A stretch of DNA of 64,000 nucleotides from Halococcus salifodinae DSM 8989. Lineage in GTDB: Archaea > Halobacteriota > Halobacteria > Halobacteriales > Halococcaceae. Position 1 is the first letter of the stretch. The number at the start of each line of letters is the position of its first letter. Positions 1-8,407 of the stretch are shown here, piece by piece. The DNA lies in NCBI RefSeq assembly GCF_000336935.1, contig NZ_AOME01000050.1, positions 30,607-94,606 on the forward strand, written 5' to 3'. The notes under the pieces are model-generated. The model was not told where the DNA came from. It worked only from the letters and a program-made list of their open reading frames with translations, and ran no database searches. A program made the position numbers and the translations under genes.

Positions 1-1208
1 GAGGCGCGGGCGACCGGTCCCGTCGTTCCGTACTGTTTGGCGGTTTCGGCGTCGAGCACGCCCGTGTCGACACACCGGAGCTGGAAGATCTCGTTCGAAG
101 TCAACAGGTCGTGGTACTCGTCGATCTTGCCAGGGAGATCGTCGAGGAACGCCTGGATCTTCTCGAAGAACGCCTCGCGAGGCTCGGGCAGGTCCCACGC
201 TACGCCACCGAGTCGGAGGTAGTTGAACATCAGGCGCTGGCCCGTGAGGTCTTCGAGGATGTTCTGGACGATCTCGCGGTCGCGGATCGCGTACATGAAC
301 ACCACAGTGAACTCGCCGATGATGTCGAGGGCGAACGTACCGATCGCGAGCAGATGGGCGAGGATCCGCGAAAGCTCGCCGCTCATCGTCCGGATGACCT
401 GGGCGTACTCCGGCACGTCGAGATCCGCGAGGTCCTCGGCGGTCCGGGCGTAACACCACTCGTTCAGGAGCTGGCCGCCGAGATAGTCCCAGCGGTCGGG
501 GTACGGCATGATCTCGTGGCGGTAGGTACCGTTCTGACAGCACTGTTCCTCACACCGGTGGAGGTAGCCCGGATCGGGCTCGACTCCCACCACCTGCTCG
601 CCGTCGAGCACCGCCTCGATGTGGAGCACGCCGTGGGTCGCGGGGTGGTGCGGCCCGATATTGAGAAACATCGTGTCCGAACCCCCCTCTTGATGATCGT
701 CTTCGAGCGGGTTGGCGTGTGATTCGAGCGTGACGACCTGGGGTTTGTCCTGGTTGTAGTCGCGCCCCATCGGATGGCCCTGCCACGTCTCAGGCAGCAG
801 AATCCGACGGAGATTGGGGTGGTCGTCGTACTCGATGCCCACGAGATCGTAGGCCTCGCGCTCGTGCCAGTCCGCCGTTCGATACACTGGCTCCGCGCTC
901 TGGCTCACCGGATCCGACCGCGGTGTCGGGACGACGACGCTCACCTCGTCGGTCGGATCGTCGTACTTCTTCAGGTGGTAGATCGACTCGAAGCGGTCCT
1001 CGTACTCCTCGGCGGTGACGCACGAGCAGTGATCGAACCCCGCTTCGTCGCGCAGCGCGAAGAGGACGTCTTGGACCTCGTCTGGGCGCACCACGAACCC
1101 CGGCGCATTGTGGTGGTTATCACGGGCGACGGTGTAGGGCGCGAGCAGTTCCGTGAGCGGTTCGTCGGTGGATCGATCCGGTGTTTCGACGGCTGACTGC
1201 GAGCTCAT
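1..1208 (-). CDS. nuoCD: NADH dehydrogenase-like complex subunit C/D (partial)
   Basis: Fused subunits C and D of the respiratory complex I-like enzyme, which sit in the peripheral arm and help form the quinone site. The ATG at 1208 gives MSSQSAVETPDR. An N-terminal NuoC-like part of about 170 residues contains ADWHEREAYDLVGIEYDDHP. The NuoD part begins near FLNIGPHHPATHGV and continues through EPDPGYLHR, then reaches a form of the conserved TGP-x-RA motif (GTTGPVARA) at the window edge. About 402 residues are visible and the last 150 or so of NuoD lie outside. C/D fusion is common in haloarchaea. The neighbour on the right is divergent, so any further nuo genes should lie to the left. Confidence 0.93.
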   Translation of the reverse strand, partial: MSSQSAVETPDRSTDEPLTELLAPYTVARDNHHNAPGFVVRPDEVQDVLFALRDEAGFDHCSCVTAEEYEDRFESIYHLKKYDDPTDEVSVVVPTPRSDPVSQSAEPVYRTADWHEREAYDLVGIEYDDHPNLRRILLPETWQGHPMGRDYNQDKPQVVTLESHANPLEDDHQEGGSDTMFLNIGPHHPATHGVLHIEAVLDGEQVVGVEPDPGYLHRCEEQCCQNGTYRHEIMPYPDRWDYLGGQLLNEWCYARTAEDLADLDVPEYAQVIRTMSGELSRILAHLLAIGTFALDIIGEFTVVFMYAIRDREIVQNILEDLTGQRLMFNYLRLGGVAWDLPEPREAFFEKIQAFLDDLPGKIDEYHDLLTSNEIFQLRCVDTGVLDAETAKQYGTTGPVARA

Positions 1209-1294
1209 GATGTGGGATGCCGGCGCGCTCGGCCGGTTTCTACAGACAGTTTGGCTTGCTCTACTGAGGTCGTTCTGCCTCGCTGGTGAGGGAG

Positions 1295-1302
1295 GTTTAT
1301 CA
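1295..1302 (+). promoter_or_regulatory. TATA-like element for the HTH-10 gene
   Basis: The A/T-rich run gtttatca is centred about 27 nt before the ATG at 1325 in otherwise GC-rich DNA. This is the spacing expected for a leaderless haloarchaeal transcript, and it supports 1325 over the earlier in-frame start at 1286. Confidence 0.5.
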
Positions 1303-1324
1303 GTGTCCGTCCGCGACGCCGGAC

Positions 1325-2017
1325 ATGAAATATCTCGAACTCCGCCTCCAGCAGAGCGAGGACGTCATCCACCCGATGCACGAGTTCGTCGCCGACCGGG
1401 AGGGGTACGGGTCGTACCGCCTGCTTCAGTGGAACCCCGCCGTCGGCGAAACCAACACGATGATTTTCTCGATCGAGGGAGACCCGGATCCGTATGCGGC
1501 GGCTCTCGAAACCGTCGAGACCGTTCTGGCGTTCGAGATCGTCCCGGGTGAGGGAGAGACGTTCTACGTGTACGTGCGCGAACGGCTCGATGCCGAGGCG
1601 CGTCAGCTGACCGAGGCGTTCACCCACGGCAACCTCGTCGTGATGCCGCCGCTCGAATACCGCAGCGACCGCACTATCGATCTCACCGTCGTCGGGAGCG
1701 CCGACGCCCTCCAGACCGCGATCGACGAGGCACCGCCAGGCGTCGATGCCGAGATCCGGAGCGTCGGCAGCTACAACGCCGGAACGATCGAGGCCGCGAG
1801 CGCGCTGAGCGATCGCCAGGCCGAAGCCGCGACGGCGGCGGTCGATTGCGGCTACTACGAAACTCCACGCGAGGGAAGCGTCGCCGACGTGGCCGACCGG
1901 CTCGGCTGCGCACCGGGGACCGCCGCCGAGCACCTCCGAAAGGCCGAAGCCACGCTCGTCGGTCGCGCCGTCGAGGGGGCGCGTGGTGATCCACACGATG
2001 CATCGAGGAGTGGGTGA
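1325..2017 (+). CDS. HTH-10 (Bat-type) transcriptional regulator
   Basis: A 230-residue protein starting MKYLELRLQQSED. It shows the two-part layout of haloarchaeal HTH-10 regulators: an N-terminal ligand- or partner-sensing half of about 150 residues and a C-terminal helix-turn-helix. The C-terminal part reads LSDRQAEAATAAVDCGYYE, then an acidic arm and DVADRLGCAPGTAAEHLRKAE, the usual HTH-10 signature. It is a cytoplasmic DNA-binding protein by family. The target is unknown. It is divergent from nuoCD and followed by a low-complexity gap, so context does not indicate a regulon. Confidence 0.85.
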   Translation: MKYLELRLQQSEDVIHPMHEFVADREGYGSYRLLQWNPAVGETNTMIFSIEGDPDPYAAALETVETVLAFEIVPGEGETFYVYVRERLDAEARQLTEAFTHGNLVVMPPLEYRSDRTIDLTVVGSADALQTAIDEAPPGVDAEIRSVGSYNAGTIEAASALSDRQAEAATAAVDCGYYETPREGSVADVADRLGCAPGTAAEHLRKAEATLVGRAVEGARGDPHDASRSG

Positions 2018-2182
2018 CGAAACACCGTCGTTCCGCTCACTCCGTTCGCTTCACGACGAGCCTTGCGCTCGCTCTCGCCGGTCGCTCACGCAAAACACCG
2101 CGCTGCGCTCGTGACGAGCATTGTACTCACGTCGTTCGCACAAAACCCCGAGACTAAACGTCAGGACCCGCAAATCATTGCA
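2018..2182. other. Low-complexity intergenic spacer
   Basis: The gap before dph2 is built from degenerate gctcact / ttcgc / gacgagc words (for example cgctcactccgttcgctt). An open frame continues through it into dph2, but its composition is unlike the neighbouring proteins, so I treat it as non-coding. No clear TATA element or hairpin was found. Confidence 0.5.
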
Positions 2183-3232
2183 ATGAGCCACCAATCGGAT
2201 GCTTCTGCGGGCGATCTCACCCGAACGGGGATGGCGCTCAAACACGACCGGGAGTGGGACTACGAGTTGGAACGGATCGTCGAGGCGGTCGAGGAGCGCG
2301 ACGCCGAGAAAGTCGGCCTCCAGTTCCCCGAGGGACTGAAACGCCGCGGCCCGGCCGTGACCGACGACCTCCGCGCGCTCCTGCCCGACGGTGTGCGGGT
2401 GCTGCTGTCGGGCCAGCCGTGTTACGGCGCGTGCGACCTCGACACCTACATGATGCGCCGCACGGACGTGTTCGTCCACTTCGGTCACTCACCAATGAAG
2501 GAGTCGGAGAAGATCATCTACGTCCCGCTCTTCTCGAACGTGGATGTCGAACCGATCATGGCCGACTCCTTGGACGAACTCGACGACCCCGAGACGAACC
2601 CCGATGTCGGCCTCGTCACCACCGCCCAGCACATGAACAAGTTCGAGGAGATGCGGACGTGGCTCGAATCGCGAGGGTTCGACGTTCACACCCGCAGAGG
2701 CGACGATCGGCTGACTCACGAGGGCCAGGTCCTCGGCTGTAACTACGCCTCCGCCGACATCGACGCCGACCAGGTGCTCTACGTCGGCGGCGGGAAGTTC
2801 CATCCCCTCGGCCTCGCGATGGAACACCCTGATAAAACGGTGGTGATCGCCGATCCCGTCAACAACGCCGTCTCGGTCGCCGACACCGAGAAGTTCCTGA
2901 AACAGCGCTACGGAGCCGTCCACCGCGCGATGGACGCCGAGAAGTGGGGCGTCATCTTCTGTACCAAGATCGGGCAGGGGCGCTACGACCAGGCCGAGAA
3001 GATCGTCGACGAGAACGAGAACGCTTACCTCATCACGATGGACGAAGTCACGCCCGACCGGCTGCGGAACTTCGACATGGACGCGTTCGTGAACACTGGC
3101 TGTCCGAGGATCACGACCGACGACGGCCCGCAGTTCCACAAGCCGATGCTCACACCCGGCGAGTACGAGATCGCAGTCGGCAACGAACCCTTGGAGAACC
3201 TCTCGTTCGACACGTTCCACGGCACGTGGTAG
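2183..3232 (+). CDS. dph2: 2-(3-amino-3-carboxypropyl)histidine synthase Dph2
   Basis: First enzyme of diphthamide synthesis. It uses a noncanonical radical-SAM [4Fe-4S] cluster to transfer the 3-amino-3-carboxypropyl group of SAM to a histidine of translation elongation factor 2. Archaeal Dph2 works as a homodimer. The 349-residue protein has the three family regions with cluster-type cysteines: SGQPCYGACDLD (C80, C84), VLGCNYASAD (C186) and FVNTGCPRIT (C307). The ATG at 2183 (MSHQSDASAG) was chosen because the 40 residues an upstream start would add come from the low-complexity spacer. It appears monocistronic. Confidence 0.93.
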   Translation: MSHQSDASAGDLTRTGMALKHDREWDYELERIVEAVEERDAEKVGLQFPEGLKRRGPAVTDDLRALLPDGVRVLLSGQPCYGACDLDTYMMRRTDVFVHFGHSPMKESEKIIYVPLFSNVDVEPIMADSLDELDDPETNPDVGLVTTAQHMNKFEEMRTWLESRGFDVHTRRGDDRLTHEGQVLGCNYASADIDADQVLYVGGGKFHPLGLAMEHPDKTVVIADPVNNAVSVADTEKFLKQRYGAVHRAMDAEKWGVIFCTKIGQGRYDQAEKIVDENENAYLITMDEVTPDRLRNFDMDAFVNTGCPRITTDDGPQFHKPMLTPGEYEIAVGNEPLENLSFDTFHGTW

Positions 3233-3346
3233 GGCTCTGAGTTGCGGTGGCTCGGATGACCTGGATGGCCACGGGCGACGAGCAAGAGTTGCACCAGCAC
3301 GAAAGATAATTATAGTCTGGCGTGGAATCGCACCTGGGGCCAACCC

Positions 3347-3493
3347 ATGTACAAGATCGTCTGCGAAACGTGCGGTGAGTTCGGGTTCCACCCGTCGCGG
3401 CTCGGGGCAGAATCACGAGCTGAGAGGCACAGCGACGAAACAGACCACACCTCCCGAATCGAGCCGATGCGTGAAACGACGCTGTCGCAGTAA
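3347..3493 (+). CDS. Small CxxC zinc-finger-like protein
   Basis: A 48-residue frame starting MYKIVCETCGEFGFHPSR and ending at TAA 3491. It has a CxxC knuckle (C6, C9) and two later histidines (H28, H33), the layout of a one-knuckle mini zinc finger of the kind haloarchaea encode in large numbers. The A/T-rich gataattatag about 38 nt upstream could be its promoter. No function can be assigned. It lies alone between dph2 and a convergent aldo/keto reductase. Confidence is limited by its small size. Confidence 0.6.
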   Translation: MYKIVCETCGEFGFHPSRLGAESRAERHSDETDHTSRIEPMRETTLSQ

Positions 3494-3561
3494 GTGACAG
3501 TATCGAACGCATCCATCCGGGCGGTGGACGCTCGTTTTTGAAAGCAGTTCGTGAACTCGTC

Positions 3562-4398
3562 TCAGCCCTCGATCGTTGCGATCTCGTCGTCGGTGAGGTC
3601 GATCTCGCTGGCGGCGACGTTCTCCTCCAAGTGATCGACGCTCGACGTGCCTGGGATCGGCAACATCACAGGAGAGTGCTGGAGCAGCCACGCGAGGCCG
3701 ACCTGGTACTCGGTGGCGTCGTGGTTGGCGGCGACCTCGTCGAGCCCGTCGAGCTCGCCCGAGCCGAGCGGGGCCCACGGGATGAAGCCGATGTCGTGGT
3801 CCTCGCAGTATTCGAGGACTGCCTCGTGCTCACGATCGCCGATGTTGTACTGGTTCTGGACGGTGGCGATCTCGACCACGTCGCGGGCGGTTTCGAGCTG
3901 CTCGACCGAGACGTTCGAGACGCCGACGTGGTTGACCTTCCCCTCGTCTTTGAACTCCGCGAAGGTGTTGACGGACTCCTCGTAGTCGACCTCGGGGTCC
4001 GGGCGGTGGAACTGGTACAGATCGATCTCGTCGGTCCGGAGTCGATCGAGACTGCCGAGGATCGCGTTGCGGAGGTAGCCCGGTTCACCACACCGTGGCC
4101 ACGCGGCGTCACGATCGTCGCGCCAGAGCCCTCCCTTGGTGGCGACGAACGCGTCGTCGTAGGGCGCGAGCGCCTCGCCGATCAGGCGCTCGGAGACCGC
4201 CGGGCCGTAGGAGTCGGCGGTGTCGATGAAGTCGACGCCGAGGTCGGTCGCGCGCTGGAGGACGTCCCGTGCTTCGTCCTCGTCGTCGGGCGGACCGATG
4301 ATCTCCTCGCCGGTGAGTCGCATCGCGCCGAAGCCCAGTCGATGCACCGTGTCCTCGCCGCCGATGTCGAACGTGTCGCTCCGGTTTTCGGTTGCCAT
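3562..4398 (-). CDS. Aldo/keto reductase
   Basis: NAD(P)H-dependent reductase of carbonyl compounds with an (alpha/beta)8-barrel fold, presumably cytoplasmic. The 278-residue form from the ATG at 4398 (MATENRSDTF) carries the catalytic tetrad D59 (FIDTAD), Y64, K88 (VATKGG) and H131 (YQFHRPD). The C-terminal cofactor part includes IPGTSSVDHLEEN. An upstream in-frame start adds a non-conserved tail and was not used. Substrate is unknown. It is a single gene followed by a lipoprotein gene on the same strand. Confidence 0.88.
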   Translation of the reverse strand: MATENRSDTFDIGGEDTVHRLGFGAMRLTGEEIIGPPDDEDEARDVLQRATDLGVDFIDTADSYGPAVSERLIGEALAPYDDAFVATKGGLWRDDRDAAWPRCGEPGYLRNAILGSLDRLRTDEIDLYQFHRPDPEVDYEESVNTFAEFKDEGKVNHVGVSNVSVEQLETARDVVEIATVQNQYNIGDREHEAVLEYCEDHDIGFIPWAPLGSGELDGLDEVAANHDATEYQVGLAWLLQHSPVMLPIPGTSSVDHLEENVAASEIDLTDDEIATIEG

Positions 4399-4516
4399 CG
4401 TCGTCACCGACGGCCGACCGACAGTAGCCTCTTTCGGCCCCGGCAGTCGGTCGGGCGTTTCTCGGACTTGAAAAGGGCGAGAGAACGATCGAGACGCGGA
4501 CATCGACGCCGACAGT

Positions 4517-5299
4517 TCAGCCGGAGGAGGCGAGCTTCTCGGCTTGCTGTCGTGCCAACTCCACGAGTTCGGTCTGCCGGGCGTCGCGACCGGGCAGCGA
4601 GCTACTGCCCCCTTCTTCCTGTTCCGTAGACGGCATGTGGCTCATCCGGAACACGTGATCGGCCGCGACCACCTCGATGTCAGTTCTCGCGTCGTCCGAC
4701 GACCACCACGCGAACGCCGTCTCGCCGATCGTGGGACTGGCCGTCTCGATGTCGTCCCGCGACCGATACCGACTTGGAAGGGTTCCGAGCGAACACGTCC
4801 CGCCGAGTGCGTCGAGCGTCTGCCCCTCACATCGCCAGAGTCGTGTCCGGAGGGTCCGCGTGTACGCCTCCGTACCGCGATACAGCACCGTTATCGTGCC
4901 GTTATCTCGAACCCGGGGCGCGGAGCCGTCGGCATACCTCCAGCCCGCACCGAGCGCCGGCGCGAGCAACAGCCTGTCCGCGGGCGGCTCCGGCGTCGGG
5001 ACTGGCGTCGGCGTCGCCGTTGCCGTCGCTGTTGCTGTTGCTGTTGCCGTCGGTTGGGCCGTCGGGCTGTCGGTCGTTTGGTCGGCCGTCGCTCGGTCAG
5101 TCGTCGATTCGTCGGCCGTCCGGGCGATCACCGATCCCGTCGCAGTCCGTTCGGTTCGTGACTCGTCGGTCGCGTTTCCTGCTGGCTCTCCGGCCGTCGT
5201 TTCCGCGGCTGGTCCCTCGGAAGCGTTCGACGAACAGCCTGCGACGCCGACGATGCCGGCGATCGCGCCCAGCCCGCGAAGGTAGTCCCGTCTCCGCAT
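4517..5299 (-). CDS. Tat lipoprotein of unknown function
   Basis: A 260-residue exported protein. It begins MRRRDYLRGLG, a twin-arginine signal, followed by a short hydrophobic stretch and the lipobox GVAGC, so it should be Tat-exported and lipid-anchored outside the membrane. Residues 25-110 are a Thr/Ala/Glu-rich linker ending in an alternating Thr-Ala tract and TPTPVPTPEPP. The C-terminal 150 residues form the folded part. I recognise no family. The ATG at 5299 was preferred to the GTG one codon earlier. Confidence 0.75.
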   Translation of the reverse strand: MRRRDYLRGLGAIAGIVGVAGCSSNASEGPAAETTAGEPAGNATDESRTERTATGSVIARTADESTTDRATADQTTDSPTAQPTATATATATATATPTPVPTPEPPADRLLLAPALGAGWRYADGSAPRVRDNGTITVLYRGTEAYTRTLRTRLWRCEGQTLDALGGTCSLGTLPSRYRSRDDIETASPTIGETAFAWWSSDDARTDIEVVAADHVFRMSHMPSTEQEEGGSSSLPGRDARQTELVELARQQAEKLASSG

Positions 5300-5464
5300 C
5301 ACTCGACCGTCTCTCGGAGCGATGCGTGCCGACAGTAGCCCGAACTGGTTCCATTCATCGGCTGTGATGACCGTTCTCTGTCAATGGTTGTGAGCGTGAC
5401 GGTTTCGATCGGGAACCGTTCGGCGTCCCGACGTCGCTTCGTGTTCTGCTGTGGACCAAACCAC

Positions 5465-6562
5465 TCAGAATCCACGGCGGTACTGCAACGGCGGCTCGGC
5501 ATCCCCCGGACGATCGAGCGTCTCGGCGGCGTGGAGTGTGAAGTACGGGTCGCGGAGGTGTTCTCGTCCGAGGATCGCGAGGTCGGCCCGATCGTTGCGC
5601 ACGATCGCGTCGGCCTGTTCCGGACTCGTGATTCCGCCGACCGCCCCTACCGCGACCTCGCCGTCGTTCTCCTCGCGGATCCGCTGTGCGTACGGCACCT
5701 GATAGTTCGGCCCCGCCGATGGCAGCTCCTGCTCGGGGTGGAGCCCGCCCGCACTCACATCGATCAGATCCGCACCCACCGTCGAGAGGTCGTCGGCGAG
5801 CTGTACCGACTGCTCGACCGTCCAGGAGTCGCGATCGGGGAGCCAGTCGGTCGCGGAGATCCGGACGAACACCGGCTTGCCGTCGGGCCAGACCTCCCGC
5901 ACGGCGGCGGTCGCCTCGCGAACGATCCGTGTCCGGTCCTCGAACGAGCCACCGTAATCGTCCTCGCGGTGGTTGGTGACAGGCGAGAGGAACTCGTGGA
6001 GGAGGTAGCCGTGGGCGGCGTGAACCTCGGCGATCTCGAATCCTGCCTCACGGGCGCGTTCGGCCGCCGCTCCGAAGGAATCGATCACGTCCTCGATGTC
6101 CGCCTGCGTCATCTCGGCGGTCGCCGTCGCGCCGTCGTCGTAGGGCCACGGCTCGGCACTCGGCGCGACCGTCTCCCAGCCGCCGTTGTCGGGATGGAGG
6201 GGGGCGCTGCCGTCCCACGGACGGCTCTTCGACGCCTTCCGGCCGGCGTGGGCGAGCTGGATCGCCGGCACCGAGCCCTGCCCCTTGATGAACTCCGCCA
6301 CCGGCGCGAGCGCCGCTCCGTGTTCGTCGCTCCAGATCCCCAGGTCCTGTGGCGAGATCCGCCCCCGAGATTCGACCGCGGTCGCCTCGGTCATCACGAT
6401 TCCAGCCCCACCGGCCGCGCGGCTGCCGAGATGGACGAGATGCCAATCCGTCGCGAGACCGTCGCGATCCTCACAGGAGTACTGGCACATCGGTGAGACC
6501 ATCACTCGGTTCGGGACGCGAGTCTCGCGCAGTTCGAGCGGTGTAAACAGATCCTCCGACAT
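5465..6562 (-). CDS. NADH:flavin oxidoreductase, Old Yellow Enzyme family (YqjM-like)
   Basis: FMN-dependent ene-reductase that reduces activated C=C bonds with NAD(P)H. The 365-residue form from the ATG at 6562 (MSEDLFTPLE) has the YqjM-class redox cysteine C26 (SPMCQYSC), the FMN contact region LGSRAAGGAGIVMTE, the substrate histidine pair H181/H184 (EVHAAHGYLLHEFLSP) and YGGSFEDR. This marks the thermophilic-like (class III) OYE subgroup rather than the plant/yeast type. The physiological substrate is unknown. Its TIM barrel is complete and no neighbour is obviously linked. Confidence 0.92.
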   Translation of the reverse strand: MSEDLFTPLELRETRVPNRVMVSPMCQYSCEDRDGLATDWHLVHLGSRAAGGAGIVMTEATAVESRGRISPQDLGIWSDEHGAALAPVAEFIKGQGSVPAIQLAHAGRKASKSRPWDGSAPLHPDNGGWETVAPSAEPWPYDDGATATAEMTQADIEDVIDSFGAAAERAREAGFEIAEVHAAHGYLLHEFLSPVTNHREDDYGGSFEDRTRIVREATAAVREVWPDGKPVFVRISATDWLPDRDSWTVEQSVQLADDLSTVGADLIDVSAGGLHPEQELPSAGPNYQVPYAQRIREENDGEVAVGAVGGITSPEQADAIVRNDRADLAILGREHLRDPYFTLHAAETLDRPGDAEPPLQYRRGF

Positions 6563-6677
6563 CACCAGAAGTAGCGGTCTGCCGGGGAAGTCTGTGGCGA
6601 AAGCGGGGAAAAACCGGGTCGCCTCGGAGTACCGGCAATTCAGTGTCGATGGCGGTCGCAACCGCCGTTCGACCGAT

Positions 6678-7622
6678 CTACGCGTCGAACGCGTCCCGGA
6701 GACCGTCGGCGACCGTTTCGATCCCGTCGTGTGACCGATCGACCACGTCGAGCATGCTCACGAACCCGTGGATCATCCCCTCGAAGTGTTCGTGAGAGAC
6801 TGCAACGCCGGCGTCTTCGAGCCGGTCGGCGTAGGCGATCCCTTCGTCGCGGAGCGGATCGAACCCCGCCGTAATCACGGTCGCGGGCGGCAGCCCGGAG
6901 AGATCGCGCGCGAGCAGCGGTGCGGCGTACTCGTTTCGTGCGTCGAGGTCGTCTTGGATGTAGCGTTCGTCGTACCACTCCATGCTCTCGCGTTCGAGGA
7001 AGTAGCCCGAACCGTTCTCCTCGTAAGAGTCGAACTCCGGCCCCACTCTGGAGTTCACCGCCGGATAAATGAGTGATTGATGACACAGGTCGGGACCGCC
7101 GCGGTCGCGTGCGAGCAGTGTGATCGCCGCCGTGAGGTTCCCGCCCGCGCTGTCGCCGCCGACCGCCAGCCTCTCGGGATCGCCACCGAGGTGCGGTGCA
7201 TAGTCCGCAGCCCACTCGACGGCCGCATAGCAGTCCTTGACCGCCGCCGGGAACGGGTGCTCGGGCGCGCGGCGGTAGTCGACGGAGATCACGAGACAGT
7301 CCGCCGCGTTCGTCACCGCGCGACAGAACGGGTCGTGGGTGTCGAGATCGCCGAGCACCCACCCGCCGCCGTGGAACGTGACGAACACTCCCGGAGAGTC
7401 GTCAGGTTCGTCTTCGGGCGCGTACACCCGCACTGGGATCGGTCCTGCCGGTCCCGGAATGTCGAGGTCCTGCACGTCGCCGACGGGTTCGGGGTCGAGC
7501 ATCGAGAACAGCTCGTCGAGCTGGTCGCGCGCGGTTTCGACCGACACGCCGTAGGTCGGCGGCGCGCGCTGCTGGTCGAGCAGGTCGAGCAACTGCCGCA
7601 CCTGCGGATCGAGTTCTGCCAT
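6678..7622 (-). CDS. Alpha/beta hydrolase, hormone-sensitive-lipase-type esterase
   Basis: A 314-residue cytoplasmic esterase-like enzyme. It has the HSL oxyanion motif HGGGW (84-88), the nucleophile elbow GGDSAGG (S158), acid D255 (FDPLRDEG) and base H285 (MIHGF), so the triad is complete. An N-terminal cap of about 60 residues is typical of the family. The start at 7622 was chosen; an ATG at 7634 would add four residues. Longer readings run across the divergent methyltransferase gene and are not credible. Substrate is not predictable. Confidence 0.9.
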   Translation of the reverse strand: MAELDPQVRQLLDLLDQQRAPPTYGVSVETARDQLDELFSMLDPEPVGDVQDLDIPGPAGPIPVRVYAPEDEPDDSPGVFVTFHGGGWVLGDLDTHDPFCRAVTNAADCLVISVDYRRAPEHPFPAAVKDCYAAVEWAADYAPHLGGDPERLAVGGDSAGGNLTAAITLLARDRGGPDLCHQSLIYPAVNSRVGPEFDSYEENGSGYFLERESMEWYDERYIQDDLDARNEYAAPLLARDLSGLPPATVITAGFDPLRDEGIAYADRLEDAGVAVSHEHFEGMIHGFVSMLDVVDRSHDGIETVADGLRDAFDA

Positions 7623-7725
7623 CGTCACCGACATCGACGGCGGCGCGTGCCTTAGTCTTCGCTCCGAACCGATTACCGGAAAGAATAGCCAAACCTTTTC
7701 GTATGTCCGTTGGGTATCGACGACG

Positions 7726-8394
7726 ATGAGTTCCGTGAGCGCCCTGGCCCAGCGACTCGCGGTGGTCGCGGGGTTCGAGGATCCACAAGTCGGTCTCGAA
7801 CAGTACCCCACGCCGCCCGACCTCGCGGCCCACCTGATCCACGTCGCGGACCTGCAGGGCGACATCGAAGGCCGACCCGTGATCGATCTCGGCACCGGCA
7901 CCGGGATGCTCGCGCTCGGTGCAGCACTCCGTGGGCCGGAGTCGGTCGTCGGGATCGATATCGATCCCGATCCGCTCCGGACCGCGCGAGCCAACGAGCG
8001 CCGGGTCGGCACTACTGCCGACGTCTCGTGGGTCCGGGCTGACGCGACCGACGCACCGCTTCGCTCGCGAGCCGAGTCGAACGTCGGGACCGACGACCCT
8101 CCCCACGAGAGTGACACGCCCACGACGGTCGTGATGAACCCGCCGTTCGGCGCGCAGAACGACAACGAACACGCCGATCGGGCGTTCCTCGCGACGGCAG
8201 CCCGAGTTGCCACGGTCTCGTACTCCGTTCACAACGCCAATAGTTCTGAATTCGTCGAGGCGTTCGCCGACGACAACGGGGGCGAGGTGACCCGGGCCTA
8301 CGGAGCCGAACTCGATCTCCCACGACAGTTCGAGTTCCACGAGGCCGACTCCCGCACCGTGGACGCAGAGGTGTTCCGGATCACGTGGGAGTAA
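7726..8394 (+). CDS. METTL5-family adenine N6-methyltransferase
   Basis: SAM-dependent methyltransferase of 222 residues, class I Rossmann fold. It has the SAM loop DLGTGTGMLALG, the acidic ribose contact GIDIDPD and the amino-methylase catalytic motif NPPF. The N-terminal EQYPTPPDLAAHL is typical of METTL5-like archaeal proteins, whose eukaryotic relative methylates an adenosine of small-subunit rRNA. An rRNA target here is inferred from the family. The residues between the SAM domain and NPPF form an acidic insert. It is divergent from the esterase gene. Confidence 0.88.
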   Translation: MSSVSALAQRLAVVAGFEDPQVGLEQYPTPPDLAAHLIHVADLQGDIEGRPVIDLGTGTGMLALGAALRGPESVVGIDIDPDPLRTARANERRVGTTADVSWVRADATDAPLRSRAESNVGTDDPPHESDTPTTVVMNPPFGAQNDNEHADRAFLATAARVATVSYSVHNANSSEFVEAFADDNGGEVTRAYGAELDLPRQFEFHEADSRTVDAEVFRITWE

Positions 8395-8407
8395 TCTGCT
8401 CCGATAC

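Noticed and set aside
5000-5060. Simple GCTGTTGCCGTC-like repeat as a genomic microsatellite
   Set aside because: It encodes the Thr-Ala linker of the lipoprotein and stays in frame.
7623-8213. N-terminal extension of the esterase gene to 8213
   Set aside because: It runs antisense through the METTL5-type methyltransferase and adds no family-like sequence.
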